A stretch of DNA of 57,500 nucleotides, from contig JANQGH010000052.1 of assembly GCA_028277405.1 (NCBI GenBank), forward strand, positions 1-57,500, read 5' to 3'. This stretch comes from Alphaproteobacteria bacterium (GTDB taxonomy: Bacteria > Pseudomonadota > Alphaproteobacteria > DSM-16000 > Inquilinaceae). The notes under the pieces are model-generated. The model did not search any database, was not told the DNA's origin, and saw only the letters and a list, made by a program, of their open reading frames with translations. Of this stretch, positions 26,601 through 34,773 are shown one piece after another. The position numbers and the translations under genes were made by a program. The stretch's first letter is position 1, and every line of letters starts with the position of its first letter.

Positions 26601-26757
26601 CCTCCTCATGGCGGCGCAGATCATCGGCCAAGGAAGCGGCAAGTGCGGCGCAATCGGTGGCACCCTCGGCCTCGAAACAGACGGCACCGGCCGGCTGAAA
26701 CGGACCGGCCACACGGCCCAGAAGACCGTCGATCGAAAGGGGCGGGGTGTCTTTCAC
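23671..26757 (-). CDS. Divergent phosphoenolpyruvate-carboxylase family protein
   Basis: A 1028-residue protein laid out like PEP carboxylase but with changed active-site motifs. In order, it has VITAHPTFT (usual TAHPTE) near residue 163, GYSDAGRF (usual GYSDSxKD) near 576, FDTHGESIGRG (usual FHGRGGSIGRG) near 622 and FQGGDGYLYF where EQGE is usual. The catalytic His, its partner Arg and the Lys therefore read Asp, His and Arg, while SIGRG is kept. Classical PEPC makes oxaloacetate from PEP and bicarbonate; whether this one does is doubtful. The start is GTG 26757 with a modest ribosome-binding site. It is divergent from an MFS gene and followed by a DMT exporter. Confidence 0.78.
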   Translation of the reverse strand: MKDTPPLSIDGLLGRVAGPFQPAGAVCFEAEGATDCAALAASLADDLRRHEEARSDDPFSNPVLLLALDIGRALERGELRYADLEQLTQYLTAEGWLARAKRLRGYVGETDPAANDARLRTVFASLAAPRHSDELGNEAADKVRFEIFKGRVEAEIFGIVITAHPTFTQPTALMRGLAALVSGRGNDGKVLTKSQADELVRQAATTEHRPDADMSLAREHALSLEVIANLHEALYRAYDLLLDVAAELYPDRWLELVPRLVTIASWVGYDLDGRSDIRWTDTLNKRMVVQQMQFQRYLARTRALMADWASAAAGILETLELVESRLVLALTQIGDEIEAFGLPSTAANDEMEAVQRISRRMHDGRAMRLTEASTLVELFDRALTRAVAADAGGKKSLRALIRQIAILRAELANYGLGAAHTHVRINATQVHNAIRKAVDLVSDPNDPRYRQSYLDRINRLLETVEPVTINFGSLMAERTSVKRLFMVVAQMLKYTGRTAPIRFLIAETESPFTALTALYYARLFGVEDHVDISPLFETERALEVGSRFIEQLLDNPHYLAYVEKRGRICVQTGYSDAGRFIGQTPANASIERLRLRLTRAIAKRQSQGKLSDVQLLIFDTHGESIGRGAHPEDFEQRLANIDTAASRGFLAENNVSFKQEMSFQGGDGYLYFLNQPLAYAALTRILEHALRHGDNSVDDLFYDEASYIREFFTTVKEFQVDLMKDTNYGVLLMAFGVNLLFQSGSRAIKRQYDDPSDIDHANAAQLRAIPHNAVLQQLGLLANTVGGLGAATAKDPDRFQELYAASPRLRQLMRLVEYGAAVSNPMIMKAYIDSLDPVLWIVRASQSGRTRAAEDMLRLAHHYEENGLHARQVRVFRALFQDFTMLEQALNSVHADGAPGGTASLISTEGRERLCLLHAIRIALLHELFRLAMRLPSFSDRHSITPKQLVDRLLHLDVDEVVDLLSEIFPRAAGPAGDEDFGEPATYVSDETQSYRFENEMIFDPMRGLYRLARRLSTAICHRVGFLG

Positions 26758-27048
26758 GGGGGGGAACGACCTGCCTTTCGCTTATCGGCATTGTTGGTTT
26801 TTGCTGCGCTGCGGCAAGATGCGGCTGGGGACCCGATCTGTCAATGTGAGAGCCGTCCGGCCCACCAGAACTTGCAGCACCATTCTGCGTGACGATTGCA
26901 GCGAGAACGCAACTGCTCCGATGCAGACAAAGTCGGTTGCGCATGATCGCGGCAGCGCTGAGACTGTCCTCTAGATGCCTTCTCATCGGGCGAATTGTGA
27001 AGCCCTCTCGGCAGTTGTTCCTTCAGCAACGACGGAGTCACCCGGGCC

Positions 27049-28338
27049 ATGAGCGATCAGAAGAAGCCGGGCATCATCAAGAAGGTCTTCGCGGCCGGCT
27101 TGGGCAACGTCCTGGAATGGTACGATTTCGGTTGTTACGGTTTCTTCGCCGTAATCATCGGCAATGTCTTCTTCCCGTCAGACGATCCGTTCACATCGCT
27201 GTTGGCGTCGTTCGGGGCCTTCGCCGCCGGCTACCTGGCGCGTCCTGCTGGGGCGCTGGTGTTGGGCCACATCGGCGACAAACTCGGTCGTATGAGGGCA
27301 CTGACGCTGGTGATCAGCGTGATGGGCGGCGCCACGCTTGTCATTGGCCTGTTGCCCGGCTACGCGACGATTGGGGTTGCAGCGCCAATCCTGTTGGTTC
27401 TCTTGCGCATCCTTCAAGGGTTTGCCGTTGCCGGCGAGTACTCGACGTCGACGGTTTTCCTGATCGAACATGCGCCGGCCCACCGCAGGGGCTACGTGTC
27501 GAGCTGGTCGACCGTAGGGCAGTTCTCGGGTCTGATCCTGGGGTCCGGCGTAGGTGCGCTGGTCAGCACGATCGTCGGTCAAGAGGCGGTTGCCGACTGG
27601 GGCTGGCGTGTGCCGTTCATCCTGAGCATCATTATTACCGCACTGGGTTTCTACTATCGTCGCGGCATGGCCGACGCACCCGTTGCGGAAGAAGGACAGG
27701 GAGCGGCCGAATCGAGGTCGCCAGTGATCGTGGCGGCGCGGACCGAATGGCGATCCATGCTGATCTATTTCTGCATGATCGTGATGTCCGGCGTGGGCTG
27801 GTTCGTGGCCTACGTTTACGCGGTTAACGACATCACGGCGCACATGCATGTCTCCACGGCCAGGGCGCTGGACATCAACACGGTCGCGCTCTTCGCCGTC
27901 ATCCTGGTCACGCCGTTCGCCGGCATGGCTGCCGATCGGTTCGGGCGCAAACCTCTGGCGATCATTGCAGCCGTTGGCACGGGCGTGCTGGCCTTGCCGC
28001 TATGGTGGCTGATCCACCACGACAACAGCGGCTATATCCTGGTCGGACAGCTAACGTTCGCAGTGTTGTTTGCCATCGGCTGGGCATCCTACGCGGTGAT
28101 CATGGTGGAGACCCTGGCCCCTCGGGTCCGCGTCACCGTGATCAGCGTCGGCAACGGCCTCGCCTATGGCATCTTCGGCGGCCTAACGCCGCTGGTGGCC
28201 ACCTATCTTGTTGAAATGACGGGCAGCGAGTTTGCGCCCGTCTATCTGCTGATCGCTATGGCCGCGATCTCGTTCATCGCCATTCTACTGGTGCCGGAAA
28301 CGCTGAAACGGACGCGGTCCCGACGCGCGGCGGCCTAA
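27049..28338 (+). CDS. MFS transporter, metabolite:H+ symporter type
   Basis: Twelve-helix inner-membrane symporter of 429 residues. The MHS signature is clear: GNVLEWYDFGCYGFFAVIIG at the first helix, then ARPAGALVLGHIGDKLGRM and RILQGFAVAGEYSTSTVFL. These resemble proline/betaine- and dicarboxylate-type members (ProP, KgtP), but substrate is unknown. The C-terminus ends in a short basic tail (RTRSRRAAA). ATG 27049 follows CGGAG at somewhat long spacing. Another MFS gene begins at the very next base after the stop, so the two are probably one transcript. Confidence 0.92.
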   Translation: MSDQKKPGIIKKVFAAGLGNVLEWYDFGCYGFFAVIIGNVFFPSDDPFTSLLASFGAFAAGYLARPAGALVLGHIGDKLGRMRALTLVISVMGGATLVIGLLPGYATIGVAAPILLVLLRILQGFAVAGEYSTSTVFLIEHAPAHRRGYVSSWSTVGQFSGLILGSGVGALVSTIVGQEAVADWGWRVPFILSIIITALGFYYRRGMADAPVAEEGQGAAESRSPVIVAARTEWRSMLIYFCMIVMSGVGWFVAYVYAVNDITAHMHVSTARALDINTVALFAVILVTPFAGMAADRFGRKPLAIIAAVGTGVLALPLWWLIHHDNSGYILVGQLTFAVLFAIGWASYAVIMVETLAPRVRVTVISVGNGLAYGIFGGLTPLVATYLVEMTGSEFAPVYLLIAMAAISFIAILLVPETLKRTRSRRAAA

Positions 28339-29526
28339 TTGTTCCTGCGCAAACGCCCGAAGATACCGCCAGCCGCCCCGGCCGACGCGCGAAGCGACGG
28401 TACGGACTGGGCGTCGGTGCTCGCGGTAACGCTGGGCATCACGGCCTTTTCGACCGCCCAGGGCCTGACCTACCCGCTGTTCTCGTTCCTGCTGGACGAT
28501 CGTGGTGCCAGCGATGGCATGGTCGGCTTGCACGCCGCCTCCTTCATGCTGGGCCTTGGGGTGTCCGTTGCCGTGTTGCCCGTCCTGAACAGGATCCTGC
28601 GCGCTCGGCACCTGATCCTTGCCGGTCTGCTCACCGCTGTGGCCTGCCTCGTGGGCTTTGCGGTCATCGACGATCTGTTCGTCTGGTTCCTCCTGCGCTT
28701 TACCCTCGGCTTTTGCGTGAACACGATCTACGTCCTGGGCGAAGCCTGGCTGAACGCGGCGGCAACGGACGATAAGCGCGGCCGTGTCGCCGGTATCTAT
28801 GGCGCCGGCATGGCCGGCGGCTTCGCGGTCGGCCCTCTCGGCATCCCGCTGTTCGGCACCGGTGGCGGGTTGGCTTTCGCCGTGTGCGCCGCCATCGTTG
28901 CGGCCGTGGCCTTCCTGTTCACGGCGTTGCTGAGGCGCACGCGGGTGGAGCCGGGCGTCGTGGTGCTGGGGCAGATCTTCTCCTTTTTCCGGCTCGCGCC
29001 GCTTATGGTTCTGATCGTTATCGTCTACGGCATCCTGGACACCACGGCGATCGCCATTCTGCCGCTCTATCTGACATCAGGCGGCCTCAGCCAGGACCTC
29101 GCCGCGGTGTTCGTCGTGGTCCTGAGCGCCGGAATGGTGGTGTCACAGCCGGGTGTCGGATTGCTGCTCGACCGGTTCGATCGCTGGTCGGTGGCCATCG
29201 GCTGCCTTGCCGTGACCGGCCTGTCGCTGGTGGCCATGCTTTACCTGCCGGTGGCAGGCTGGCTCTTGTGGCCAGTCGCGGCCGTTTTGGGCGCGGCCTA
29301 TTTCGGCCTGTACACCTCGGCCCTTGCCCTGCTGGGCCAGGACTATGGCGGCGGCGCCTTGGTCGCCGGCAGCGCCGCGTTCGCGCTGGCCTATGCCGTC
29401 GGCGGCCTGATCGGTCCAGCGGCGACCGGCACGTTGATGTCGGTCAGCGTACCGGGTGCCTTCTGGTTCCTGATCGTCATCTGTGTCGGAACGGCGGTGG
29501 TAACCGTGAGGCGCCGTTCGGTCTGA
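28339..29526 (+). CDS. MFS transporter (YcaD/drug-efflux-like)
   Basis: Major facilitator with about twelve helices, 395 residues, of a different subgroup from its neighbour. Features are STAQGLTYPLFSFLLDDRGA near the first helix, FCVNTIYVLGEAWLN and GRVAGIYGAGMAGGFAVGPLG. These last resemble the YcaD/UMF2 group. It starts at TTG 28339 with no gap after the upstream TAA, so translation may depend on the previous gene; a later GTG (around 28420) is an alternative start. It ends 25-30 bases before a strong bidirectional terminator. No substrate is suggested by the sequence. Confidence 0.85.
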   Translation: MFLRKRPKIPPAAPADARSDGTDWASVLAVTLGITAFSTAQGLTYPLFSFLLDDRGASDGMVGLHAASFMLGLGVSVAVLPVLNRILRARHLILAGLLTAVACLVGFAVIDDLFVWFLLRFTLGFCVNTIYVLGEAWLNAAATDDKRGRVAGIYGAGMAGGFAVGPLGIPLFGTGGGLAFAVCAAIVAAVAFLFTALLRRTRVEPGVVVLGQIFSFFRLAPLMVLIVIVYGILDTTAIAILPLYLTSGGLSQDLAAVFVVVLSAGMVVSQPGVGLLLDRFDRWSVAIGCLAVTGLSLVAMLYLPVAGWLLWPVAAVLGAAYFGLYTSALALLGQDYGGGALVAGSAAFALAYAVGGLIGPAATGTLMSVSVPGAFWFLIVICVGTAVVTVRRRSV

Positions 29527-29550
29527 TGCGCGACGCGGTGCCCGGGCAAG

Positions 29551-29583
29551 AAAAACGGGCGGCCCCGCAGGCCGCCCGCTCTT
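29551..29583. terminator. Bidirectional intrinsic terminator
   Basis: CGGGCGGCC (29556-29564) and GGCCGCCCG (29570-29578) form a perfect 9-bp stem with a five-base loop. It is flanked by AAAAA on the left and CTCTTT on the right, so it can serve the MFS gene (plus) and, better, the PhoX-like gene (minus). Confidence 0.85.
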
Positions 29584-29602
29584 TCAACTCAAGCCAGGGT
29601 GG

Positions 29603-31612
29603 CTAGGAAGACGCGATCGGACCACCGCCGTCGCGCGTGATGACCACGACCGATGGCCGAGGCGGCATGTTGTCGTCGAAATCCGGCCAGCGGGTCGACG
29701 GGTCCTCGTAGACGGACGTCCGGCCGAAGCCGGGCCATTCGTCGCCACCGTCGGCCGGGTGCTGAACGGCCACGAACAGCGACGTGTCGTCCGGCGTGAA
29801 CATCGGGCCGCACATCTCCGCGCCCACCGGCACGCGATAGAACAGCTTGCCTGTGCCGCGCAGGTCGCCGTCGGTCTCCATCGACCAGACGCCATCGGTG
29901 CGGCCCGACGCCTCGTAGTTGTTGCCGTCGGTGGTCACCCACAGGCGGCCCTGGCCATCGATGGCGCAGTTGTCCGGCGCGATGAACCAGCCGTTTTCGG
30001 TCGTGGCGTCGTTCCACATCGCGCCGACCTCGGGCGCACCCGGATCACCGGCCAGGACCAGAATGCTCCAGTCCGACTGGGTCGCCGTGTAGTCGCTATC
30101 GCGCTCGACGATTTCGATGATGTGACCGCCGGCATTTTCGGGCCGCGGGTTGGCCGCGTTCAGGTCGTTCGCATCGCGCCGGGTATTGTTGGTCAGCATG
30201 GCGTAGATGCGGCCGTTGGTCGGATGGACGTCGATATCCTCCGGCCGGTCCATCGGCGTGGCGCCCAGCAGGTCGGCGGCGATGCGGGTCTCGATCAGGA
30301 CGTCGGCCTGGCTGGTGAAGCCATTGGCCTCGGTCAGCGGGCCTTGGCCAAAGACCAGCGGCAGCCAGTCGACCGTGCCGTCCTCGTTGAACCGCGCGAC
30401 GTAGAGCGTGCCGTCATCGAGAAGCGCACCATTGTCTGTCCCGGCCGACGGGTCGAACGTGCCGTTCGAGACGAACTTGTAGATGTAGTCGAAGCGCTGA
30501 TCGTCGCCCATGTAGGCCACGACATGGCCGTCGCCGTTGACGACCAGGCCCGCGCCCTCATGCTTGGCGCGACCCATCGCGGTGCGCTTGATCGGCGTGG
30601 AGTTCGGGTCGTAGGGGTTGACCTCGACCATCCAGCCGAACCGGTTCGGCTCGTTGGGCTCACGCCCGACGTCGAAACGGTCCTCGTAGCGGCCCCAGGC
30701 ATACCAGCCGCCGGGCACGCCATAGCGCTCGTGATTGCGGAACTCCGGGCTGTCCTCGGCGGCCTCGCCCATGAAGTAGCCGTGGAAGTTCTCCTCTGCG
30801 GTCAGAACAGTGCCCCACGGCGTCAGGCCGCCGGCGCAGTTGTTGATCGTGCCGATGACGGTGGTGCCGCTGGGGTCCGCCGAGGTCTGAACGCGTGGGT
30901 TGCCGGCGACCGGACCCGAAAGCGTGATCTCCGTCGAGCGCGGCGAGATGCGACGGTTGTAGGTACTGGCCGGGTTGTAGGTCCAGTTACCGCTGTCGTC
31001 GCGGGTGACCTCGACCACGGACAGGCCGTGGGCGGCCATCTCGACGCCGACGAGTTCCGCCGTCATTCCGGCAAACTCGGCGTCCCGGTCCTGACGACCC
31101 AGGCCGGGGAACATCAGCTCTTCATTGGTGTACTCGTGGTTCACGACCAGCAGGCCATGGTCGGCGCTGTTGCCACCGGCCGGCAAGGGCAGGTAGCCGA
31201 GATAGTCGTTGTTGTAGCCGAACTGCAGTTCCTGGGCGTCGGCCGTTTGCGCGGCGGGGTCGAAGTCCGGCGCGCCCGGCACCACCGGGTCGCCCCAGCG
31301 GATCAGCACGTTGGCGGTGTAGCCCGAGGCGACATGGTGGTCGGCATCGACGCCGGCCGTCAGCTCCTCGAAGTCGAACGACGAGCCGGCCTGGGCGTAG
31401 GCATGGCGGCTGGTTCCCATCGTCGCGGCGCCGCCGATGGCGGCCATCGCGCTGACGGCGAGAGCGCCGCGCATCATGTCGCGGCGGCCGAGCCGCGCGT
31501 TGATCACGTCGCCGATCGTCGGCTGCGTTGACCGGTTGGTCGGCACGTCCTCGGACAGTTCGTAGGCCTGAGCGCGGGTGAGTTGGGTGGCTTTGGAATC
31601 GTGGGTATCCAT
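29603..31612 (-). CDS. PhoX family protein (DUF839), Tat-exported
   Basis: Large secreted protein of about 669 residues, of the PhoX/DUF839 family. Known PhoX enzymes are calcium/iron alkaline phosphatases that release phosphate outside the cytoplasm. A twin-arginine leader (LGRRDMMRGALAVSAMAAIGGAATM) lies near residues 42-66. Family motifs include RWGDPVVPGAPDF, NDYLGYLPLP, LLVVNHEYTNEELMFPG, TPWGTVLTAEENFHGYF, GRAKHEGAG and RPEDIDVHPTNGRIYAMLTNN. I start at ATG 31612 (GAGGAAG upstream) rather than at an in-frame codon at 31687. No clear Pho box precedes it. It stands alone, between a bidirectional terminator and a divergent SDR gene. Confidence 0.9.
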   Translation of the reverse strand: MDTHDSKATQLTRAQAYELSEDVPTNRSTQPTIGDVINARLGRRDMMRGALAVSAMAAIGGAATMGTSRHAYAQAGSSFDFEELTAGVDADHHVASGYTANVLIRWGDPVVPGAPDFDPAAQTADAQELQFGYNNDYLGYLPLPAGGNSADHGLLVVNHEYTNEELMFPGLGRQDRDAEFAGMTAELVGVEMAAHGLSVVEVTRDDSGNWTYNPASTYNRRISPRSTEITLSGPVAGNPRVQTSADPSGTTVIGTINNCAGGLTPWGTVLTAEENFHGYFMGEAAEDSPEFRNHERYGVPGGWYAWGRYEDRFDVGREPNEPNRFGWMVEVNPYDPNSTPIKRTAMGRAKHEGAGLVVNGDGHVVAYMGDDQRFDYIYKFVSNGTFDPSAGTDNGALLDDGTLYVARFNEDGTVDWLPLVFGQGPLTEANGFTSQADVLIETRIAADLLGATPMDRPEDIDVHPTNGRIYAMLTNNTRRDANDLNAANPRPENAGGHIIEIVERDSDYTATQSDWSILVLAGDPGAPEVGAMWNDATTENGWFIAPDNCAIDGQGRLWVTTDGNNYEASGRTDGVWSMETDGDLRGTGKLFYRVPVGAEMCGPMFTPDDTSLFVAVQHPADGGDEWPGFGRTSVYEDPSTRWPDFDDNMPPRPSVVVITRDGGGPIASS

Positions 31613-31872
31613 GGCTTCCTCGGATTGTGGGTGAGCTCGGTCTGGCAGACCGGTCAGACGGCGTTGAGGTCGAAAACGCCGCACCATAGGGCGCGTTAGT
31701 TACGGAAATGCTTCAGAAAAGTTGCAACGACGCGATGTATTCGCGACAGCCGGGTTTCGGTGCCGGCAAGCGCGGTGGCCGTCTCAGAAATCGGCGGGTT
31801 CGCGGTCTGCGGATTGAACCGCGAGAGGCTTCGCCGCGTATTGGACGTCAAAGCTTTTTGTGAGGGAATCCT

Positions 31873-32601
31873 GTGAGTGCACCCTTCCTGGTCATGGGCG
31901 CCCATGGCGGCGTCGGGGAGAGCTTGGCGCGTTTGCTGGCGGCCGACGGCAAGCCGGTTGCCGTTGCGGCGCGCGATGCCGGCGAAATCGACGGTCTGGC
32001 CGCCGACCTGAATGCCAAGGCGATTGCCTGCGACGCCATGGAGCCGGCCTCGATCCAAAGCGCGGTTGCCGAAGCCGATGAGGGGGACGGGCTGGCCGGT
32101 CTTGCCTATTGCATCGGCTCGATCGATCTCATGCCCCTTCGCGCCGCATCGCAAAGCGCCTTTATCGACAGCTTCAGATTGAATGCCGTAGGCGCGGCCC
32201 TGTCGGTTCAGGCAGCCCAGAAGGCCCTGGCGAAACAGCAGGGCGCGGTGGTGCTGTTCTCATCCGTGGCCGCGAGTCGCGGCTTTGCAAACCACGCGGT
32301 CATCGCGGCGGCAAAAGGGGCGGTTGAGGGCTTGACGGTCTCGCTTGCCGCTGAGTTGGCGCCCAAGGTGCGTGTGAACGCCATTGCACCGAGTCTAACC
32401 CGCACAAATCTCGCCAAGCCGCTGCTGTCGAGCGAGGCGATGGCCAAGGCGATTGCCGCTCTGCATCCATTATCGCGTCTGGGCGAGGCAGAGGACCTTG
32501 CAGCGCTTGCGGCCTTCCTGTTGGGTCCGCAATCGGGCTGGATTACCGGGCAGATCATCGGCGTCGATGGCGGTCGCTCCGCGCTTGCCTCGAAAGGCTG
32601 A
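31873..32601 (+). CDS. Short-chain dehydrogenase family protein lacking the catalytic Tyr
   Basis: SDR-fold protein of 242 residues. The cofactor loop GAHGGVGESLA is at about residues 9-19, the active-site serine segment is VVLFSSVAASRGF, and the C-terminal LGPQSGWITGQIIGVDGG is typical. In the Y-x3-K site the sequence reads I-A-A-A-K, so the catalytic tyrosine is replaced while the lysine is kept. Oxidoreductase activity is therefore uncertain; related annotated proteins with HAVIAAAKGA-type motifs do exist. The GTG start has TGAGGGAA before it. It is followed by a second SDR about 108 bases downstream in the same orientation. Confidence 0.85.
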   Translation: MSAPFLVMGAHGGVGESLARLLAADGKPVAVAARDAGEIDGLAADLNAKAIACDAMEPASIQSAVAEADEGDGLAGLAYCIGSIDLMPLRAASQSAFIDSFRLNAVGAALSVQAAQKALAKQQGAVVLFSSVAASRGFANHAVIAAAKGAVEGLTVSLAAELAPKVRVNAIAPSLTRTNLAKPLLSSEAMAKAIAALHPLSRLGEAEDLAALAAFLLGPQSGWITGQIIGVDGGRSALASKG

Positions 32602-32709
32602 TGTGGAGAAGCTGACGGGCTGCACACAGCGCCCCGACCTTGTCGGATTCTCGCCGCGATTGTCGCCAACTATGGGTCGTCCCCCGCGCCACCATGAAGA
32701 GACCACGCC

Positions 32710-33516
32710 GTGAGACCTGAAACGCCGACGCCGAAGGACGGCGCCGCCTGGATCACGGGCGCGAGTTCAGGCATCGGCAAGGCAACGGCCCTTCGGCTGG
32801 CGGGCGAAGGCTGGACCGTCTTTGCCAGCGCCCGCAGCGGCGACAAGTTGATCGATGTCGCACGCGAAGCCGATGGCCTTGATGGCGAGATCCTGCCGAT
32901 GCCCGCCGACGTGACGTCGCAGGATGATGTCCGCGCCGCTGTCGACCGGATCGAAAGCAATCATGGCGGCATCGCCCTTGCCATCCTGAACGCGGGCACG
33001 TTCACGATGGACAGCGTCAATCAGTTCGACGCCGACAGTTTCAAGCGCCAGATCGATGTCAACTATCTCGGCGTCATCAACTGCCTGCAGCCCCTGCTGC
33101 CGCATCTGTTGCAGCGTCGAAGGGGCCATATCGCGATCATGGCGTCGGTTGCCGGCTATTCGGGCCTGCCCCTGTCCATGGGGTACTGCGCGACGAAGGC
33201 GGCGCTGATCAACCTGTCTGAATCGCTGTTTCTGGAATGCCGCCCCTATAACGTGAAGGTTCAGGTCATTAATCCGGGCTTTGTCAGAACCGAACTCACT
33301 GATCGTAATCGGTTTCCCATGCCGTTTTTGATGGAGCTGGACGCCGCAGCAGATGCGCTGGTCGCCGGCCTCAAACGCCCGCGCTTCGAGATCGCCTTTC
33401 CGCGCTTCTTTGCCTTCATGCTGAAGCGGCTGCGGGCGATGCCCTATTGGCTTTACTTCGCGCTGGTCGCCCGCGCGACCGGCGTCAACAAGCGCGCGAA
33501 ACGTCGTGAACGCTGA
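32710..33516 (+). CDS. Short-chain dehydrogenase/reductase
   Basis: Classical SDR of 268 residues. The NAD(P) loop TGASSGIGKATALRLA starts at about residue 16, ARS follows beta-2, and NAGTF is the N-A-G motif. The active site has Ser in IMASVAGYSGLP and the complete Y-C-A-T-K. A hydrophobic and basic C-terminal tail (RFFAFMLKRLRAMPYWLYFALVARATG) suggests membrane association, which fits a lipid-type substrate. Start is GTG 32710. Its end overlaps the NTF2-fold gene by 11 bases. In other proteobacteria similar SDRs sit beside NTF2, DUF1365, cyclopropane-synthase-like and DUF3833 genes; I recall this association rather than see it here. Confidence 0.9.
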   Translation: MRPETPTPKDGAAWITGASSGIGKATALRLAGEGWTVFASARSGDKLIDVAREADGLDGEILPMPADVTSQDDVRAAVDRIESNHGGIALAILNAGTFTMDSVNQFDADSFKRQIDVNYLGVINCLQPLLPHLLQRRRGHIAIMASVAGYSGLPLSMGYCATKAALINLSESLFLECRPYNVKVQVINPGFVRTELTDRNRFPMPFLMELDAAADALVAGLKRPRFEIAFPRFFAFMLKRLRAMPYWLYFALVARATGVNKRAKRRER

Positions 33517-33937
33517 AGCGGCGGAGCGCTACGTCGCGTTCTGGCAGGCGCTGTCGGCTGAGACCCTCGACCGGCTGCCGGAGTTCATGGCGCCGGACAT
33601 GCATTTCCGCGATCCGTTCAAGGATCTCCATGGCCTGCCGCAGGTGACGGCCGCCTTCGACCGCATCTATCGGATGATCCGGGACGTCGAGATCACGGTG
33701 CACGACCGCGCATTCAGCGCCGAAGCGCCGGCGGGCGCTGTCTGCTACCTGCGCTGGACGTTCGCCTACACCCTGCGATCGGGTAAGCGTCTGTCGATCG
33801 AGGGGATGAGCGAGGTCCGGTTTGCCGAAAACGGGCTGGCGACCGAACATATCGACCATTGGGACGCTGCTGGGCAGGTCTACGAAAAGCTGCCCCTGAT
33901 CGGCTGGCTGCTGAGGCTGATCCGGCGGCGGATTTAG
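33506..33937 (+). CDS. Nuclear transport factor 2-fold (SnoaL-like) protein
   Basis: Small protein of 143 residues with the cone-shaped NTF2 fold. Diagnostic strings are YVAFWQALSAETLDRLPEFM, DMHFRDPFKDLHGLPQV, and IEGMSEVRFAENGLATEHIDHWDAAG near the end. Members act as isomerases, hydratases, or non-catalytic binding subunits. The GTG start overlaps the SDR by 11 bases, so the two are coupled. The C-terminus LPLIGWLLRLIRRRI is amphipathic and basic, like the tail of the SDR upstream, consistent with both working at the membrane. Confidence 0.85.
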   Translation: MNAEAAERYVAFWQALSAETLDRLPEFMAPDMHFRDPFKDLHGLPQVTAAFDRIYRMIRDVEITVHDRAFSAEAPAGAVCYLRWTFAYTLRSGKRLSIEGMSEVRFAENGLATEHIDHWDAAGQVYEKLPLIGWLLRLIRRRI

Positions 33938-33939
33938 CC

Positions 33940-33964
33940 GGCGGACGCCATTACGCCGCCTTTT
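33940..33964 (+). terminator. Weak terminator-like hairpin
   Basis: GGCGG (33940-33944) and CCGCC (33956-33960) with an 11-base loop, followed by TTTT. It lies just after the NTF2 gene and overlaps the 3' end of the convergent DUF3833 gene. The stem is short, so the call is tentative. Confidence 0.3.
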
Positions 33965-34433
33965 GATCGCTGCGCAGAAAGAAGATCGAGACGGACCCGA
34001 CCTCGAACCCCCACTTGGTCACCAGTGCGCGATTGATCATGACATCCCGGTTCTGCTGGAACATCCAGTCGTCGAACTTCACCTGCAACTCGCGGCCGCT
34101 GACTTTCAGGGCAAAAATGTAGGTCCACTTGATCGCATTGCCGAAGCAGCGGCCCGAGGCCTTGCCGACAATATCGTCGGCCGTTCCCTCATAGGTGTTT
34201 TCGTCGATCCGGGTGACCCGCCAAACCCGCCGCTCCTGCTCGCCATCATCGTAAACGAAGTCCTCGGTAAGGGTCAGGATCTCGCCGTCCCACTGGCCTT
34301 CGATGTCGACGGTGAACTGACGCCTCAGCCGCCCGAACCGGTCCTCGAACAGGCCCCAGGCCCTGACCTGGCCATCAAAGAAAGTCTCAGGCGCAAGGCG
34401 GGGGGTTCGGCCGTCAAAATCCTCAACACGCAT
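33951..34433 (-). CDS. DUF3833 family protein
   Basis: Protein of 160 residues with the DUF3833 pattern: ETFFDGQVRAWGLFEDRFGR, RRQFTVDIEGQWDG, LTEDFVYDDGEQERRVWRV and TYEGTADDIVGKASG. Many members are lipoproteins; starting from ATG 34433 this one has no signal sequence. The frame stays open upstream to 34688, but those residues look non-coding. Function is unknown. It ends 14 bases from the convergent NTF2 gene, and in related genomes DUF3833 travels with SDR and NTF2 genes, which supports reading these four genes as one functional group. Confidence 0.82.
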   Translation of the reverse strand: MRVEDFDGRTPRLAPETFFDGQVRAWGLFEDRFGRLRRQFTVDIEGQWDGEILTLTEDFVYDDGEQERRVWRVTRIDENTYEGTADDIVGKASGRCFGNAIKWTYIFALKVSGRELQVKFDDWMFQQNRDVMINRALVTKWGFEVGSVSIFFLRSDQKAA

Positions 34434-34773
34434 ACTTCTGGAACCGACCCTTGGCTGAAGGCTCACCGGTCGATCGGCAGTTCCGATCTTGCTGCTACTT
34501 ACGAAGCCCACCGCGAACGGGATCACTGTAATCCCATCGCTCGGCAAACGGCGCTGCGGCCCGGCGGCGTGGGGTGGCTTGAAAAGACGACGATGGGTGA
34601 CAATGTTTTGCCACAATTCAATTGTTGTCTGGTTTTCGATACATTTCCGCACGGGTGCGCTCGGGCCATTCTCGGCGGAAAGAATCATCTAAAATCAGTC
34701 TCATGCGAGTTTTTGTTCGCTTGATAATAGAGACGAGAACTCGACGCGGGACATGAACGGGGCGGAGTCAGAA
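34434..34773. other. Divergent intergenic region, 340 bases
   Basis: Non-coding stretch between DUF3833 (minus) and the M23 gene (plus). It is more AT-rich than its surroundings at 34600-34740. A TTGATAATAG element (34721-34730) could be a -10 box for the M23 gene, but I see no matching -35. No RNA gene or clear operator was found. It must hold the promoters of both flanking genes. Confidence 0.6.

Noticed and set aside
29759..31531. 590-codon plus-strand frame opposite the PhoX-like gene
   Set aside because: Shadow of a conserved protein; low-complexity Val/Gly/Arg composition.
31613..31700. Possible Pho box before the PhoX-like gene
   Set aside because: The CTGACC/CTGCC strings there do not match the direct-repeat spacing of a Pho box.
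31800..31824. 7-bp inverted repeat TCGCGGT/ACCGCGA in the gap before the first SDR
   Set aside because: Short, no T-run and no promoter beside it; expected by chance in GC-rich DNA.
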